A stretch of DNA of 5,407 nucleotides from the NCBI GenBank assembly GCA_012974475.1, contig JAAXQD010000081.1:1-5407 (forward strand), in the 5' to 3' direction. Each line of letters starts with the position of its first letter. Positions within the stretch are counted from its first letter, which is position 1. The translations under genes and the position numbers were made by a program. Source of the stretch: Desulfobacterales bacterium (lineage in GTDB: Bacteria > Desulfobacterota > Desulfobacteria > Desulfobacterales > UBA11574). Shown in pieces: positions 4,592 to 5,407 of this stretch. Below the pieces are notes generated by a model. That model had not been told where the DNA came from, made no database searches, and was given only the letters and a program-made list of their open reading frames with translations.

Positions 4592-5104
4592 ATGGACTCA
4601 ACAATAATACTTGAATCATTTTTAAGCGCCATAGACATCGGTGTTGTTTTCGAATCAATGAATAATTACCGGAAACGCAGTTGGCAAGTGGATCTTGGAG
4701 AAATTATAAAATATATGATCATCGGAAAAGGATACACCCATCTTACGCCGCCTCAAACGAGTCGTTTATTATTAGAAAACGAAGATAATGTTCGCATTGT
4801 CGATCTTCGGGAAACCGAGACTTATGAGAAAAATCATATCAATGGATCGATATCCAGACCGATTGATGATTTTTTAAAAGAAATATTTGAAGGCACTTAT
4901 TCTTCTTCAAAAACAGACCTAAAGATTGTCCTGGTGTGCGACACAGGACAATTAAGCAAAGTGGCAGCGGCCATTATGACAGAAGAAGGCTTTACACAGG
5001 TTTATAGCATCAAAGGCGGCATGAGGCGTTGGAACCGCTGGATGAAACTTTCCAGAAAGATGTTATTTGCAAAAATCGCATCGTGCTGTACTCAGGTCCC
5101 TTAA
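4592..5104 (+). CDS. Rhodanese-like protein with altered active-site loop
   Basis: The 170-residue protein has a rhodanese fold at about 50-150: LTPPQTSRLLLE, IVDLRETETYEKNHINGSISRP, the active strand IVLVCDTGQLSKVAA, and GFTQVYSIKGGMRRWNRW. C116 is the candidate persulfide cysteine. The loop is C-DTGQ-L-S, so the arginine that stabilises the persulfide in ordinary rhodaneses (R85 in the first gene of this cluster) is replaced by L121. Activity may be reduced or altered. A separate N-terminal region of about 50 residues (ESFLSAIDIGVVFESMNNY...) is unassigned, and the C-terminus carries a CC pair (C165-166) that could be a second thiol site. GAGGAG (4576-4581) is 10 nt before the ATG. The gene is 36 nt after arsM with no terminator between, so it is almost surely co-transcribed and arsenic-regulated. 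Confidence 0.8.
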   Translation: MDSTIILESFLSAIDIGVVFESMNNYRKRSWQVDLGEIIKYMIIGKGYTHLTPPQTSRLLLENEDNVRIVDLRETETYEKNHINGSISRPIDDFLKEIFEGTYSSSKTDLKIVLVCDTGQLSKVAAAIMTEEGFTQVYSIKGGMRRWNRWMKLSRKMLFAKIASCCTQVP

Positions 5105-5135
5105 TGAGTATCCTTTCCTCCACCCTGCCATCCAC

Positions 5136-5161
5136 CTCTCCATGGGCCTATTCATGGAGAG
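5136..5161. repeat. Perfect 9-bp inverted repeat after the operon
   Basis: CTCTCCATG (5136-5144) and CATGGAGAG (5153-5161) form a perfect stem with an 8-nt loop. An outer CCAC/GTGG pair (5132-5135, 5169-5172) can extend it across a right-side bulge. There is no T-tract on either strand, so it is not a canonical intrinsic terminator, but it could protect the 3' end of the arsM-rhodanese mRNA. Confidence 0.5.
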
Positions 5162-5173
5162 AGATTAGGTGGT

Positions 5174-5186
5174 GATAACTGTTATC
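5174..5186. repeat. 13-bp perfect palindrome GATAAC-T-GTTATC
   Basis: GATAAC and GTTATC flank a single T and are perfectly symmetrical. It could be a transcription factor operator, but no gene starts next to it within the window and the regulator is unknown. A chance palindrome of this length is possible. Confidence 0.35.
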
Positions 5187-5305
5187 GATTACCGGGTCTG
5201 AACCATTTAAATATTCTGTGTCGTATGATGATATCTGTGAAAGAAGAAAGTTGCAGATCAGTAATGGAAAACACATGAATCGGATCTTTTTCGTTCTTGT
5301 GCTGA

Positions 5306-5375
5306 CTCCAACGAATTGCTAGATTTGACGGCTTCGTAAAAAGTCTTTTGTGAGCGACATCGAGCAATTTTGGAG
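5306..5375. repeat. Long-range inverted repeat enclosing a GACTTTTTACGA-type core
   Basis: CTCCAACGAATTGCT (5306-5320) is the reverse complement of AGCAATTTTGGAG (5363-5375) apart from an inserted CG. The roughly 42-bp interior contains TGACGGCTTCGTAAAAAGTC. I recall sequences like this core as dispersed intergenic repeats in Desulfobacteraceae-type genomes, but I cannot check that here. The structure could be a miniature mobile or REP-like element. It resembles attC in size but lacks a GTT on the required side. Confidence 0.4.
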
Positions 5376-5407
5376 AAAGATTCATGAGGAGTCTGGCGTT
5401 AAAAATT

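Larger units (their letters stand above)
5105..5407. other. Gene-free right end with several inverted repeats
   Basis: I see no supported gene here. The only sizeable open frame (minus strand, 5182-5385) lacks a Shine-Dalgarno sequence, has no recognisable motif and overlaps repeat structures. Three inverted repeats are present and listed separately. No hairpin with a T-tract follows the last gene of the arsenic cluster. Confidence 0.6.

Noticed and set aside
5306..5375. Second full attC site at the right end
   Set aside because: The arms are complementary and the size fits, but one side lacks the required GTT core and the CG bulge position does not match the usual layout.
5182..5385. Minus-strand open frame of 67 codons
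   Set aside because: It has no Shine-Dalgarno sequence, no recognisable motif, and covers inverted repeats.

Overview
The window reads as a piece of an anaerobic, moderately AT-rich bacterial chromosome. My best guess is a sulfate-reducing Desulfobacterota-type organism, judged from the gene mix (ArsM, rhodaneses, a CGGC-domain remnant, a SHOCT peptide). No rRNA or other marker gene fixes the taxonomy, so this is an inference.

Left third (1-2030): accessory or decaying DNA. At the far left, a truncated metallo-beta-lactamase-fold gene (minus strand) meets, head to head, a truncated CGGC-domain gene (plus strand). Next comes a piece of an aspartate/glutamate racemase gene (minus strand) without its N-terminus and with a broken C-terminus. 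Two intact minus-strand genes follow: a secreted protein of unknown function (781-1410) and a small TrpF-like (phosphoribosylanthranilate isomerase family) protein (1474-2010). The secreted-protein gene is followed 8 nt after its stop by a 60-bp imperfect palindrome that looks like an integron attC site. The TrpF-like gene is followed by a weaker, attC-like palindrome. These two genes may therefore be integron gene cassettes, the first of them joined to the racemase remnant.

Centre and right (2228-5104): an arsenic-responsive cluster, all on the plus strand. The order is rhodanese-like sulfurtransferase, a small Cys/Met-rich protein with an overlapping SHOCT-type mini-gene, ArsR repressor, arsenite S-adenosylmethionine methyltransferase ArsM, and a second rhodanese-like protein with an altered active-site loop. 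The regulatory layout is unusually legible. A strong promoter with an embedded operator lies directly before arsR, and its spacing predicts a leaderless arsR mRNA. An intrinsic terminator is built around the arsR stop codon. A second near-copy of the operator lies between that terminator and arsM. The first rhodanese gene has a 13-bp-arm hairpin running into its Shine-Dalgarno sequence.

Working model: ArsR senses As(III) through its C-terminal cysteine cluster and represses both its own gene and the arsM-rhodanese unit. ArsM methylates arsenite. The Cys-rich protein and the two rhodanese-like proteins could bind or buffer arsenic or handle reactive sulfur. A direct link between sulfane-sulfur chemistry and arsenic methylation is only suggested by gene order.

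Right end (5105-5407): no convincing gene. It holds several inverted repeats.
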